From: Dyadobacter psychrotolerans
GTDB lineage: Bacteria; Bacteroidota; Bacteroidia; Cytophagales; Spirosomataceae
Assembly (NCBI RefSeq): GCF_004349265.1
Contig: NZ_SMFL01000001.1
Span: 186,001-250,000, forward strand
Reading direction: 5' to 3'
Length of the DNA: 64,000 nt
This document shows positions 1 to 9,582 of the stretch, in pieces. Made by a program: the position numbers and the translations under genes. Each line of letters opens with the position of its first letter. Position 1 is the stretch's first letter. The notes under the pieces are model-generated. The model was not told the origin of the DNA, searched no databases, and saw nothing but the letters and a program-made list of their open reading frames with translations.

Positions 1-588
1 GCCAGGACCAGAATCAATGAAAATGACTATGCAAGTAATATAAAAAAGTACATTGCAAAATTTGAAAAGGCTATTCCGCAAAATGGATCGCTGACGACCA
101 CAGAACAGCATCATATGATCGAAAAAATAAAAATGCTTAGCCAGTTTGCTGAAACCCCATTACAGAAAATAGAATATGCCCTGCATCCTTGGGTTGCCTT
201 TGTGATTATGCCCTTATTTGCCCTTGCCAATGCAGGAATGCATATTGGTTCGGACTTTTTCTCATCGCTGGGCAATCCAGTCAGTTTAGGTGTGCTGCTG
301 GGCCTGGTGCTGGGCAAATTCATTGGCGTCTTTTCGTTTACCTGGCTAATGGTGCGCTCCGGATTTGCGCAGCTGCCCGCATCGGCAACCTGGCAGCACA
401 TTTCGGGAGTGGCAACGCTTGCCGGCGTAGGCTTCACCATGTCCCTTTTTATAACCGGCTTGGCTTTCAGCTCCGAGCTGCTGATAGACCAGGCAAAGTA
501 TGGTATTTTACTGGCGTCCGTTATAGCAGGATCTGTCGGCATTTTTATATTAAAACGCAGTAAGCCAGAAGGCTTCAATAACCAATAA
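1..588 (+). CDS. nhaA: Na+/H+ antiporter NhaA, C-terminal part (5' end outside window)
   Basis: The reading frame is open from base 1, so the N-terminal half lies upstream of the window; about 195 C-terminal residues are present. NhaA exchanges external protons for cytoplasmic Na+ in the inner membrane. Visible NhaA hallmarks are the cytoplasmic loop followed by ALHPWVAFVIMPLFALANAG and, further on, VLGKFIG, whose Lys (codon 316-318) matches the transport-critical Lys300 region of E. coli NhaA. Several hydrophobic segments follow, and the protein ends with a basic tail (LKRSKPEG). An internal ATG at 115 is not the start, because NhaA-like sequence continues upstream of it. A DUF389 membrane protein begins 18 bp downstream on the same strand, probably in the same transcript. 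Confidence 0.93.
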   Translation, partial: ARTRINENDYASNIKKYIAKFEKAIPQNGSLTTTEQHHMIEKIKMLSQFAETPLQKIEYALHPWVAFVIMPLFALANAGMHIGSDFFSSLGNPVSLGVLLGLVLGKFIGVFSFTWLMVRSGFAQLPASATWQHISGVATLAGVGFTMSLFITGLAFSSELLIDQAKYGILLASVIAGSVGIFILKRSKPEGFNNQ

Positions 589-606
589 TAAAGCCGTTTA
601 GCATCT

Positions 607-1929
607 ATGAGCTCAGCAAATAACTTATTAAAACGGTTTGACATTTCCAGCCAGCGTGAAGAATACAGTGTTATTCACGACACTGTTGAAAGTGGTATCG
701 AATTCAAGGGCACAAGCTTGTGGATCCTGATCTTCGCCATCTTTATCGCCTCGGTCGGCCTGAACGTCAACTCGACCGCAGTCATTATCGGCGCCATGCT
801 GATATCCCCGTTGATGGGACCAATCCTTGGCATGGGCTATAGTCTGGCAACCTATGATTTTGCGCTCTTTAAAAAAGCTTTTTTCAATTACCTGTTTGCA
901 ATCCTGGCCGGGCTTTTGACCTCTGCTGCCTACTTTTCGATCACCCCGATTTACCAGGCGCATTCAGAGCTGCTGGCCCGGACACAGCCCAGCATTTATG
1001 ATGTGCTCATTGCTCTTTTGGGCGGTCTGGCTGGGATCGTAGCGCTTTCAAGCCGAAGCAAAGGAAATGTGATTCCTGGTGTTGCTATCGCAACGGCGCT
1101 GATGCCCCCACTTTGTACAGCAGGATATGGCCTTGCAACGGCAAACTGGCCATTTTTCTTTGGGGCTCTTTATCTGCTTACAATCAATACAGTCTTCATT
1201 GGTAGTGCCACCTTGATAACAGTAAGGCTACTTCGTTACCCTATCCGTGATTCAGCAGATAAAGATCAGAGAAGGATGGCCAACAGATGGGTAACCTTTC
1301 TTGTAATCCTTACAATGGTACCAAGTGTATATTATGGTTATTTGCTTGTACAGAAGGAAACTTTTATCCAAAATGCAAATAAGTTTGTCACCAACGAAAC
1401 CTACATTGAAGGGGATTTCCTATTAAAAAATGAACTCGATCCGGCTAAAAGGCAGATTAAGCTCATATATGGTGGTAAAATGATCGGAGAAGATGAGAAA
1501 AAGCGCCTGGTCCAAAGAAAAAACATTTATGGCCTGCACAACGTCACACTGATTATTCAGCAAGGCTTTTCGATTAGTGATGTATCCAAAGACTTGACCG
1601 AGTCCCAATTGTATCAGGCTGAAATCAACCGCTTAAAAGCGCAGCTCAGTACTAACATACAAATGCAGGACAGTATTTCGGTACAAAAACAAATTGCAGG
1701 ACAGCTTTACCGGGAAATGAAGCCGCTTTTCCCAGAAATCAAATATTGTTCGGCAGACAAACAGTCATTTTTTACGGGTTCCGGCAAGGTGCGACATTTT
1801 AACGTATTGGTCTTAGGCTCTTCAAACCCATCTAAAACCAGAAGGGATTTTAGACGGATTAACAATTGGCTGGGCGTGCGCTTAAAAAGTGACTCAATCA
1901 AGGTTTACATTGAAAAGGCTACGTTTTAA
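607..1929 (+). CDS. DUF389 (TIGR00341-type) integral membrane protein
   Basis: 440 residues. The N-terminal two thirds holds the DUF389 membrane core, with about five to six hydrophobic helices between residues 35 and 250. It includes the typical stretch with STAVIIGAMLISPLMGPI and, later, PGVAIATALMPPLCTAGYGL. The C-terminal third (about 255-440) is soluble with a predicted coiled coil (EINRLKAQLSTNIQ). The biochemical role of the family is not known to me; small-solute transport is only a guess. It starts 18 bp after nhaA on the same strand, suggesting co-transcription and perhaps a shared ion or pH stress role. I see no frameshift or truncation. Confidence 0.88.
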   Translation: MSSANNLLKRFDISSQREEYSVIHDTVESGIEFKGTSLWILIFAIFIASVGLNVNSTAVIIGAMLISPLMGPILGMGYSLATYDFALFKKAFFNYLFAILAGLLTSAAYFSITPIYQAHSELLARTQPSIYDVLIALLGGLAGIVALSSRSKGNVIPGVAIATALMPPLCTAGYGLATANWPFFFGALYLLTINTVFIGSATLITVRLLRYPIRDSADKDQRRMANRWVTFLVILTMVPSVYYGYLLVQKETFIQNANKFVTNETYIEGDFLLKNELDPAKRQIKLIYGGKMIGEDEKKRLVQRKNIYGLHNVTLIIQQGFSISDVSKDLTESQLYQAEINRLKAQLSTNIQMQDSISVQKQIAGQLYREMKPLFPEIKYCSADKQSFFTGSGKVRHFNVLVLGSSNPSKTRRDFRRINNWLGVRLKSDSIKVYIEKATF

Positions 1930-2653
1930 CCATATTGTTTATGCGGCAATTGAAAGTTATACATAAAATATCCACACCCCTTTTTTGAAGGCTTGGAGTC
2001 TTGTCCTCGAAAACCTTACATGTTTGTCTTCTTGCTTAGGCGAGATATAGCATCGTTGAACACCATATGTGTTCCATGAAAAGATTACATTAAAGGTTTG
2101 TGAATGTGTGTTTATTATATCCTATTTTTAAAGCCTATAAGTTAGATCAAAAATGCAAGTATAATGCTTGAGGTTTGGATATAGCCCGCTTAGGGCAAGG
2201 AAAAATCCTACACGGACGTCGTGATGTCGTAATGGTTCATCTGGTAGTCGGTGCTATACTTTATTTTTTTAACCTAATGATACAATTTATAAATACACTA
2301 CCGAATGTATATAAGCCTCTCGCATTTTATTTAGTGCACAGATACGAGATTAAAAAAGAAAAATTGCAAAGAATTCTCTCAGCAAGTTCTTGTGAGGTAC
2401 TATCTCTTTAATGGCCACTTTGGCTTTGCAGCTCGCGCTGAATTTTCTGCGTTTCTTTTTCATAGTCAACTGCTAGATTAAAAAATTTAAGTAGCTATCC
2501 AGATATTAGGGAGTATTATATCCCTTTACTGTGATTATCTGGACAATCGTAATAATGTATCGTCCTGTTTTTACCTTACAATCCTTTTATATATCATCTT
2601 CTAATCTCTAACCCTGGTTACGGGGAGCGCAATCTTTCATCTTTAATTATTAT
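1930..2653. other. gene-free stretch between DUF389 and the CheB-CheR kinase
   Basis: About 720 bp between the convergent DUF389 and kinase genes. The only open frame of note (2175-2411, 78 codons) gives a low-complexity protein with no recognisable domain and no ribosome-binding site; I do not call it. The sequence is AT-rich, without a clear hairpin terminator or RNA gene. Possibly eroded island DNA. Confidence 0.6.
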
Positions 2654-5600
2654 TTACAAATCAGCAGGCACTTTACTCAATAAAATAGTAAACTTACTTC
2701 CCTTTTCAGGCTCACTTTCGACGGTAATGGTACCGCCAGATGCGTTGACTATCTTTTTAGCCAGGTATAGCCCAATCCCATGACCATCAATCTCGGTATG
2801 GAGCCTGCTATATTTATCAAAAATTTTATCTACATGCCGTTTATCCATCCCCATTCCATTGTCCTGGACTGAAAGTATGGTATGGTCGTCTTCAGAGGCA
2901 ATACGTACATGGATGACTGGCGAGTTCTCCGATCGGTACTTAATTGCGTTTGAAATAAGGTTGTAAAGAATACTTCGCAGGTTTTTTTTTGAAAATACAA
3001 TGTGTTTCACCTGAAGATCCCTTTTAATTACTACCCCGCTGGATTTGATCTTCTCCGTGAGGCTCCAGTCGATGTTGTCCAGGATCTCATCCATGTCGAC
3101 CAATTCGGTTAGCAAAGAATCGTTTTCAATTTTAGCCACAACGGCAATTTCACTGATCAAGGAACGGAATTTTTTCACCGAAGTGTTTATGATCGGCAAA
3201 AAATCGTTAAGCTCCGGATCATTGACATTGATTGCATTCATCACGCTGATACTTCCTTCTATGCTATTTAGCGGGTCCAGAAGATCATGCGAGGCTGTGT
3301 GGACAAAATTTTCCAGGTCAGCATTGATACGCATCAGGATCTCATTTTTTTTATCGAGTTGCTGCTGTGTCCTTTTTAGCTCAGAGATATCGTTGAATGT
3401 AATGATAGCCCCTGAGGTTTTGTTGCTGCTGTGACGGATATAAGGCATCGTCATGGCCTGGTACCATTTGCCATTTTGCGCTTCAATCTCTTTTGTTACG
3501 ACAAGATCATCGCTGGCAAGTACCTGTCTGATATCTTTAATAATGGTCTCAATTTTAAAATTCGTAGAGATGTTGCCTAGTGGCCTTCCGATATCACCGT
3601 CAACAACATTGATCAGTTTAGCCGCGCCAGGGGAAAATTTTATCAGCCGGAGTTCACTATCTATAAACAGCTGTCCGTTGATATTGCTTCGGAAATAATT
3701 ATTGAGATCGTCATTGAGCTCTAAAAGCTCTTTATTTTTAAACTGGTAGTCGGAATTGATGGTGTGCAGTTCCTCATTGATTGATTGCATTTCTTCACTT
3801 GTACTCTGCATTTCCTCATTTGCAGACAACAGCTCCTCATTAAATGACTGCATGTTCTCATTCATCGAGTATAATTTCTCATTCGAAATAGCAAGTTTTT
3901 CCTTCAGCTCTTTATTTTCCTGTTCCAGGCTGAGTGTATACTTATTAAGATATACTTCTTCATCAAAGGCCAGATCGGCATCGGCATCTGTATAAATTTG
4001 AAGTAATTTGTCTTGTTGAATACGAACTACCAAAAATCCATTAGGCCGGCCTTTAAAAATCATTGGGATGATCGACAAAGTAACTTCGACGATATCCTGG
4101 CCCTGTTTTATTTTTATTCCGTTAACCCAGGAAGCTTCTCCGGTCTTGATTACCTGATTGATCATTGTTTTATAAGCTACGGACAACGGACCTGGAAGCA
4201 GCTCTGTAAAATCACTGGTCATGATTTTCTGAAGTAGAAATTTTGTATTATCCCCATAGAATTTCAGGATCCGTTCATTTTGATCAATACATATGACAAG
4301 CTCTTTCTGATTTTTACTCAAAGTCTCGCTGACTGCATCGCCAAGGGTCCGGTCCGGGCTTTTCAATATTTCTTCTTGCGCAAAGGTTGAGTCAGCAGGT
4401 CTTTTATATGAAAGTTCGGGCAACGAAAATGAATCAAACCTGACAGCCTGATTGGCTTCAAGGTTCTTATACACTTTCAATTTTTTACTTACCACTTCCA
4501 GGCTCTGCATGATCGGCATGGGATTTTCACTGGACCCCAAAAACAGGTATCCATGTTGTCTGAGGCCAAAAAGCAGCATCATGTAAATTTTCTTTTGCAG
4601 TGCCGGTGTCATGTAGATCAGAAGGTTCCGACAACTGACAAAATGCATATTGCAGTACGGCGGGTTTTTTACCAGATCATGCTGGGCGAAAATCACCATC
4701 TTGCGAAGCTCAGGTTTTACCCTGTACTTATCGCCTTCCAGTAAAAAAAACCTTTCAAGACGGTCTTTTGATACATTGCCCATGATCCCGGAGTGGTATA
4801 TACCTTTACCGCCATGTGCCAATGCTGCACTGTCGATATCGGTAGCGAAGATCTTGACAACACAATTATTGATTTTATCACCTAACTGCTCACTGATAAG
4901 CATAGCCAGCGAATAGGCTTCTTCCCCGGTAGCGCATCCTGCCACCCACATTCTGAGCTCGTGTTGTGGTTCAAGGGCGGTAACAATAGCAGGCAGCACC
5001 TTGGTTTCGACGAAATTAAAAGCCTCCGTATCCCGAAAAAAACCTGTTACGCTAATTAAAAAATCTTTGGCAAGTGCTTCTAATTCAAGGGGATTTGCTT
5101 TAACAAATTCAATGTAGCTTTCCAGCTCGCCAAAGTTATTGGACGCTGCCCTTCTTTTTATCCTTCGCAGTATGGTGGACTGTTTATAGTCAGAAAAGTC
5201 AAGAGGTAACTGCTGATTGATCAGTTCAATGATTTCAACCAGGTGCCGCTCATCATTAATACCTGAGGTCATTAAATCCAGGTCTCGTTTTACATAATCT
5301 TCTATCACAGCAGGCATGGATGCGGGTTCAAGGATAAAATCCACCATCCCGGTTGCGATCGCGTTAGCCGGCATGCTGTGGAACTCTGTACCTTCTGGCT
5401 CTCTGGCTATTACCAGGCCGCCCGCTTTTTTTATGGCTTTGATACCGTCGGTGCCGTCCGATCCCATCCCTGAAAGGACCACCCCGATTGCTTTTGGGCC
5501 ATAATCTGCCGCCAGCGATAAAAAAAAAGTATTGATTGTCATGTGGGGACTGCGGTCATTCTCTCTGCCCCTTAAATACAGACAATGCCCGCGAACGGTC

Positions 5601-5854
5601 ATAAACTTGTCATTTGGAATCAGATATACCTGATTGCCCCGTATTGACATACCGTTTTCGGCCAGCTGCACGGCGAGCTTACTATGCCTGGAAAGCAGCT
5701 CAACCATACGGCTTTTGAACTCGGCAGATAAATGCTGGACAATGATATAGGAAACGCCATCGACTGGAGTATGGTCGAAAAAAGTATTAATTTCCTCGAG
5801 GCCACCCGCCGAAGCACCTATTGCAATGATATGGTGTGGTTCTGCTGTAAGCAT
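2654..5854 (-). CDS. CheB-CheR-PAS-histidine kinase fusion protein
   Basis: 1066 residues. Domains in order: CheB methylesterase (about 5-185), with catalytic Ser15 in GASAGG, His41 in VQHLS and Asp133 in GMGSDG; CheR N-terminal and SAM-dependent methyltransferase domains (about 205-470), with the SAM loop AGCATGEEAYS near residue 303; a PAS-like region; a coiled coil rich in ENKELKEKL and SANEEMQSTSEEMQS repeats (about 640-730); a PAS domain; HisKA with phospho-acceptor His856 in ASHDLLDPL; and HATPase with NLISNAIKY, DNGMGM and GHGIGLYLAKK. Fusions of this kind couple protein methylation/demethylation chemistry to a kinase. No chemoreceptor, CheA or CheW gene is nearby and no receiver is adjacent, so its partner is unknown. 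All key residues are intact. An IS256-type element sits about 110 bp upstream of its start and may have altered its promoter. Confidence 0.93.
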   Translation of the reverse strand: MLTAEPHHIIAIGASAGGLEEINTFFDHTPVDGVSYIIVQHLSAEFKSRMVELLSRHSKLAVQLAENGMSIRGNQVYLIPNDKFMTVRGHCLYLRGRENDRSPHMTINTFFLSLAADYGPKAIGVVLSGMGSDGTDGIKAIKKAGGLVIAREPEGTEFHSMPANAIATGMVDFILEPASMPAVIEDYVKRDLDLMTSGINDERHLVEIIELINQQLPLDFSDYKQSTILRRIKRRAASNNFGELESYIEFVKANPLELEALAKDFLISVTGFFRDTEAFNFVETKVLPAIVTALEPQHELRMWVAGCATGEEAYSLAMLISEQLGDKINNCVVKIFATDIDSAALAHGGKGIYHSGIMGNVSKDRLERFFLLEGDKYRVKPELRKMVIFAQHDLVKNPPYCNMHFVSCRNLLIYMTPALQKKIYMMLLFGLRQHGYLFLGSSENPMPIMQSLEVVSKKLKVYKNLEANQAVRFDSFSLPELSYKRPADSTFAQEEILKSPDRTLGDAVSETLSKNQKELVICIDQNERILKFYGDNTKFLLQKIMTSDFTELLPGPLSVAYKTMINQVIKTGEASWVNGIKIKQGQDIVEVTLSIIPMIFKGRPNGFLVVRIQQDKLLQIYTDADADLAFDEEVYLNKYTLSLEQENKELKEKLAISNEKLYSMNENMQSFNEELLSANEEMQSTSEEMQSINEELHTINSDYQFKNKELLELNDDLNNYFRSNINGQLFIDSELRLIKFSPGAAKLINVVDGDIGRPLGNISTNFKIETIIKDIRQVLASDDLVVTKEIEAQNGKWYQAMTMPYIRHSSNKTSGAIITFNDISELKRTQQQLDKKNEILMRINADLENFVHTASHDLLDPLNSIEGSISVMNAINVNDPELNDFLPIINTSVKKFRSLISEIAVVAKIENDSLLTELVDMDEILDNIDWSLTEKIKSSGVVIKRDLQVKHIVFSKKNLRSILYNLISNAIKYRSENSPVIHVRIASEDDHTILSVQDNGMGMDKRHVDKIFDKYSRLHTEIDGHGIGLYLAKKIVNASGGTITVESEPEKGSKFTILLSKVPADL

Positions 5855-5959
5855 AAGGTAGTCGGATTGGAATAATATCTACAAGGTAGACCTTAATAGC
5901 ACCAAACTCTAATAAACGAAAGTAACAGAATACTTAAACCAGATAAAACAACAACTTCT

Positions 5960-5967
5960 GTTCAGGT
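5960..5967. repeat. left 8-bp target-site duplication of the IS256-type element
   Basis: GTTCAGGT immediately outside the left inverted repeat, repeated exactly at 7331-7338 outside the right one. IS256-family elements generate 8-9 bp duplications. Confidence 0.88.
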
Positions 5968-5991
5968 GGGAGTGTACGCTGAACTGTGTCA
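5968..5991. repeat. left terminal inverted repeat of the IS256-type element
   Basis: 24 bp; pairs with 7307-7330 at 20 of 24 positions, with an identical inner core CTGAACTGTGTCA. It lies 19 bp beyond the transposase stop codon. Confidence 0.85.
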
Positions 5992-6010
5992 GGGTTTGAT
6001 TTTGGAAGAT

Positions 6011-7255
6011 TCATCCTCCCAGGAAAAATTCTCGATCTGCCTGTAATCTGTCACCAAATTTAATATACAATTGAGACATCGTCAAGCCCCAATTATGGAT
6101 TGACATCGTCCACTTTTTTGAAAGATCCCTTACAACCAAATATACCAGTTTTAGTCGCGCCTGATCTGAGGTAAATGCTCCTTTTGTTTTTGTTACTTTA
6201 CGAATTTGTCGATGCATTCCTTCGATAGCATTTGTGGTGTAAATAACCTTTCTTATTTCAGCAGTAAACTCAAAAAAGGTCGATAGATTCATCCAATTAT
6301 CCATCCAGGATTTCACAGCCAAAGGATATCTTTTTCCCCATTTGTCGTCAAATTCCAATAGCTTTTCATATGCTTGTTCCTGATTAACTGCCTTGTAAAC
6401 AGGTTTCAAATCTGCAATAACGGCCTTTTTATCTTTCTCAGGCACATATCGGATAGTGGTACGGATCTGATGAATTATACAAAGTTGAATTTTAGTTTTT
6501 GGGAATACCGCTTCAATAGCTTCTGGAAAGCCCTTCAAGCCATCTATACAGGCGATTAAAATGTCTTCAACGCCGCGTTGTTTTAAATCTGTTAGGAAGG
6601 ACAGCCAAAATTTAGCACCCTCGTTTTCAGACAGATAAATCCCAATCAAATCTTTTTTCCCTTCACGGGTTATTCCCAATATGTTATAAATTGCCCGCGA
6701 TTCAACGGTTCCATTATCCCGCACTTTATAATGCATGCAGTCCAGGAAAACGAAGGGATAAACGGCTTCCAATGGCCTGTTACGCCATTCATTCATCAGC
6801 GGAATTATCTTGTCTGTGATATGAGAAATTTCGGTAGCAGAAATCTCCATTGCATATATTTCCTTGACATACTCGGAGATATTGCGCGTACTCATACCGC
6901 GTGCATACATCGCAATTACTTTATCTTCAAGCTCTTCGGTGACGATTAATTGGCGTTTTGGCAGGATTTTAGGCTCAAAAGTACCTTGGCGGTCACGACT
7001 ACTTTCGATCTCTAAATGACCTGACTGAAGACTTCGGACAGTCTATTTGGTTTTTCCATTTTTACGGTTGCTCTCACCAGCAGCTTTGCTTTCTTCGAGG
7101 TGGTTGTTCAGCTCACCTTCGAGCATAGATTCAAGTAGATGTTTTAACATTGGAGCAAATAAACCATCAGTACCGCCCATTTTTTTGCCGTCGTAGAGAC
7201 CTTGCATTGCTTCTTCTTTGAAGCGCTGAAAATCGAAGGATTCGTTTGTCTTCAT
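6011..7255 (-). pseudogene. IS256-family transposase split by an in-frame amber codon
   Basis: A 414-codon frame carrying one TAG at 7043-7045 (codon 71). It separates a 70-residue N-terminal piece (ATG at 7255) from the rest; an internal ATG at 6910 opens a 299-residue C-terminal piece. Both pieces and the 44 codons between them are in one frame, so the defect is a single nonsense codon, most simply a Lys AAG changed to TAG within KNGKTK-TVRS. The DDE catalytic residues are all present: Asp172 (FVFLDCMHY), Asp238 (IACIDGLKGF) and Glu345 (TTNAIEGMHRQIRK). Without readthrough or suppression a full transposase cannot be made; the C-terminal piece alone lacks the N-terminal DNA-binding part. Confidence 0.9.
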
Positions 7256-7306
7256 CGTGTCTATAAGTTAAATTTACTTATTTTTCCCCTTGATCAAATT
7301 AAGAGG

Positions 7307-7330
7307 TGACACAGTTCAGTTTACAGTCTC
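7307..7330. repeat. right terminal inverted repeat of the IS256-type element
   Basis: 24 bp, complementary to 5968-5991 with four mismatches. It lies 51 bp upstream of the transposase ATG, so the transposase promoter probably overlaps or abuts this end. Confidence 0.85.
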
Positions 7331-7338
7331 GTTCAGGT
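7331..7338. repeat. right 8-bp target-site duplication of the IS256-type element
   Basis: GTTCAGGT, identical to 5960-5967, immediately outside the right inverted repeat. Confidence 0.88.
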
Positions 7339-8230
7339 TAAAAATCGTTGATTAAATATATGAGATGCTTGATATTCGCAAGCCAACCTTTTGCGCATTC
7401 ATAAAAGCACGTTAGAAAAGCGAGTTAGTGTTTAATATGTTGTAAAAATGAATTTTTGCTATCCAACATAATTTACAGTTTCACCATCGATTTTTGGTAA
7501 GCTTAACGGATACATTCCTATTCGTAGATTTTGTTTTTTTCTTACGGACATCATTACCGAAAAGACGCAGCGTTTTGCATGATATTGCCAACCGACGATT
7601 TAGCAATCTTGATTAAGTGGCGACTTCACATCGAGAATCAGTTTTTCGGGTAATGCGTTAGTAGATAAATAGTGAAACTGTACCGATTTAAAGTATCATC
7701 ATCAAAACAGCGTCGCAGCCGGCTTCCTTCATGATTTTTAAATCTAAAAAGTGTACTGATTTAACATTAGTTTATTGCGGTAAAGTCGAGAGAAAATTCA
7801 AGGCCAAGGTTCAAAGAAACAGGTTTTCGCTAGACTATACGGCTCTTGGGTAAAATTTCATTTTAACCCACTCCTATTTAAATTTATTGAACCAAAATAT
7901 TGCCCATCTACTTCTAAACCACAATTCTAATTGCCGCTTTTGGAATAATTATATTTCATTTAAACCACCGTTTTCCGGTACAATAACCCAATGTTGCAGC
8001 TGCACGTGAAATTAAGGTTATTTTATCACTGAGGCTTTTTTTAATGATCAGCCTTTACTGCCAAATAAACGCTTCACTGCAAATCCATATATCAAAGTAA
8101 CATGGATTTTCCGAGATTTTGCCGATGCCAGGTTATAGGTGAAGGACCAATCTGTATTTGAAAATTGCGACATCGAAGAAGCGTGTGTAAAGCAGAGTTC
8201 TATTTCATATTGTTCTATCGCCAACAAATT
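7339..8230. other. gene desert inside the putative ssrA-linked island
   Basis: About 890 bp with no open frame above 60 codons on either strand. I find no tRNA, CRISPR or transposon ends. A short imperfect repeat GTACYGATTTA occurs near 7680 and 7752, and the sequence is AT-rich. It may be the decayed remains of island genes next to the integrase. Confidence 0.6.
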
Positions 8231-8263
8231 AAGCCCCGAAAAGAAATACTCTTTTCGGGGCTT
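8231..8263 (-). terminator. rho-independent terminator of the integrase gene
   Basis: A 13-bp perfect stem (AAGCCCCGAAAAG pairing with CTTTTCGGGGCTT) around a 7-nt loop, starting 4 bp beyond the integrase stop codon. Confidence 0.88.
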
Positions 8264-8266
8264 AAT

Positions 8267-9484
8267 TTAATTACCCAATCGATCCTCTAACCGCTGCATA
8301 TCTTCACTCACTTTCAGATCTATAATTTTTGCATAGTGTTGAGTCTGACTTAGGTTTTTATGCCCAAGCATCTTTGAAACGGTTTCTATAGGCACCCCAT
8401 TACTCAAGGTTACTGTCGTAGCAAACGTATGTCTGGCAATGTGAAAAGTGAGTACTTTTTTAATACCACAAATATCAGCCAGTTCTTTTAGATAAGCATT
8501 CATTTTCTGGTTACTCAACACAGGGAGAACCAAATCTAACTTTTCACATTGTGGATGCGAACTATACTTTGCAACTATTTCCAGCGCCTTTGGAAGTAGT
8601 GGCAAACGCGTCGGTGATTCAGTTTTTTGCCTTTGTGTCATAAGCCATTCTTTGCCGTCAACACCTTTCAAAAGTTCTTTACGGCGGAGTTGTTTCACAT
8701 CAATATAAGCAAGACCTGTGTAACAGCAGAAAACAAAAATATCCCGCACATGTCCGACACGTTCAATCTCGATCTTTTTATTCGCTACCATTTTTAGTTC
8801 GTCTTTGGTCAGGAATTCTCTGACTTTTTCACGACGAGCCAGCTTAAACCCAAAAAATGGATCTCTAGGTAACCAACCTTTTTTAACACAGCTCAAAACG
8901 ATCTTCTTAAAATTTGAAAGATATTTCATCGTTGCGTTGTGACCGCAGTTTCTAACGCTTTTAAGCCAGAAAGAATACTCAGAAATGAAGTCATAATCTA
9001 GATCTCTGATTTCCATATCGGATTTCTCATACTTCCATAAGATAAATGCTTTGGTATGTTCCAGACTTGTCTGATATCGCTGGAATGTACCATAGGCGAA
9101 GTCCTTCCCTACCAGCTTCTCCATTTGATCATTGTGAATCTGAAATAACTCCAAAACCATCCTTTTCTTTTCCTCTTGTCCTAATAATATGTTACGGACC
9201 ATTTCGGATGAAACTTCTTTTCCAGCATCCATTAACTTACGGCGGGCATAATGAACATTATGGGCAACGGTATCAAGAAAAACATTTAATGTTTTGGCAT
9301 CCTCCTTGCTACCCTGCGCACGACCGGACCTCGAATTCCACCGGCTAACCACCCACTTTCGCTTCAGGGAAATCTCATTAGACTTCCCATCAATTGTGAT
9401 TCTGAGATAGATAAACCGATCTTCCCCTCTGTCGTTTTTTGTGGGTTTTAGATAAAACAATAACCCAAGTGTCTTTTCCATCAT
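8267..9484 (-). CDS. tyrosine recombinase / integrase, Bacteroidetes arm-binding type
   Basis: 405 residues. An N-terminal arm-type DNA-binding domain (about 5-95, starting GLLFYLKPTKNDRGEDRFIY) is followed by a SAM-like core-binding domain (about 105-210) and the catalytic domain (about 220-395). Catalytic residues visible: Lys287, His348 and Arg351 in FHIARHTFA, His375 in LGHKNLS and the nucleophile Tyr384 in TQHYAKI. The first catalytic Arg is replaced by Ala259 in CYTGLAYID, a substitution I recall from other Bacteroidetes integrases (IntDOT also lacks this Arg). The gene lies 252 bp downstream of the 3' end of ssrA on the same strand, the usual geometry for an element integrated at tmRNA. 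It is followed by a strong terminator. It probably mobilises the DNA to its left. Confidence 0.92.
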   Translation of the reverse strand: MMEKTLGLLFYLKPTKNDRGEDRFIYLRITIDGKSNEISLKRKWVVSRWNSRSGRAQGSKEDAKTLNVFLDTVAHNVHYARRKLMDAGKEVSSEMVRNILLGQEEKKRMVLELFQIHNDQMEKLVGKDFAYGTFQRYQTSLEHTKAFILWKYEKSDMEIRDLDYDFISEYSFWLKSVRNCGHNATMKYLSNFKKIVLSCVKKGWLPRDPFFGFKLARREKVREFLTKDELKMVANKKIEIERVGHVRDIFVFCCYTGLAYIDVKQLRRKELLKGVDGKEWLMTQRQKTESPTRLPLLPKALEIVAKYSSHPQCEKLDLVLPVLSNQKMNAYLKELADICGIKKVLTFHIARHTFATTVTLSNGVPIETVSKMLGHKNLSQTQHYAKIIDLKVSEDMQRLEDRLGN

Positions 9485-9582
9485 TTTTCAAGTACGTTTA
9501 GAATGAAACAAAGTTCAGATTCTACCCTAAAAGAAACAAGATGTAAATTAGGTTAACAAGTTGAATAACAAATACTTAAACC

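Larger units (their letters stand above)
5968..7330 (-). mobile_element. IS256-family insertion sequence, structurally complete, transposase interrupted by amber codon
   Basis: A 1363-bp element bounded by 24-bp imperfect inverted repeats at 5968-5991 and 7307-7330 (20 of 24 positions match; shared inner core CTGAACTGTGTCA) and flanked by the 8-bp direct repeat GTTCAGGT. It contains a single transposase gene on the minus strand (6011-7255). Perfect flanking duplications and intact ends suggest a fairly recent insertion upstream of the CheB-CheR kinase gene. Removing the element and one repeat copy restores an uninterrupted intergenic sequence. Whether it can still move depends on the in-frame stop codon in the transposase. 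Confidence 0.92.

Noticed and set aside
2175..2411. 78-codon open frame in the gap after the DUF389 gene
   Set aside because: No domain, no ribosome-binding site and unnatural composition; looks like a chance frame in non-coding DNA.
6901..7060. Frameshift between the two parts of the IS256-type transposase
   Set aside because: Both parts and the sequence between them are in the same frame; the only defect is one TAG codon.
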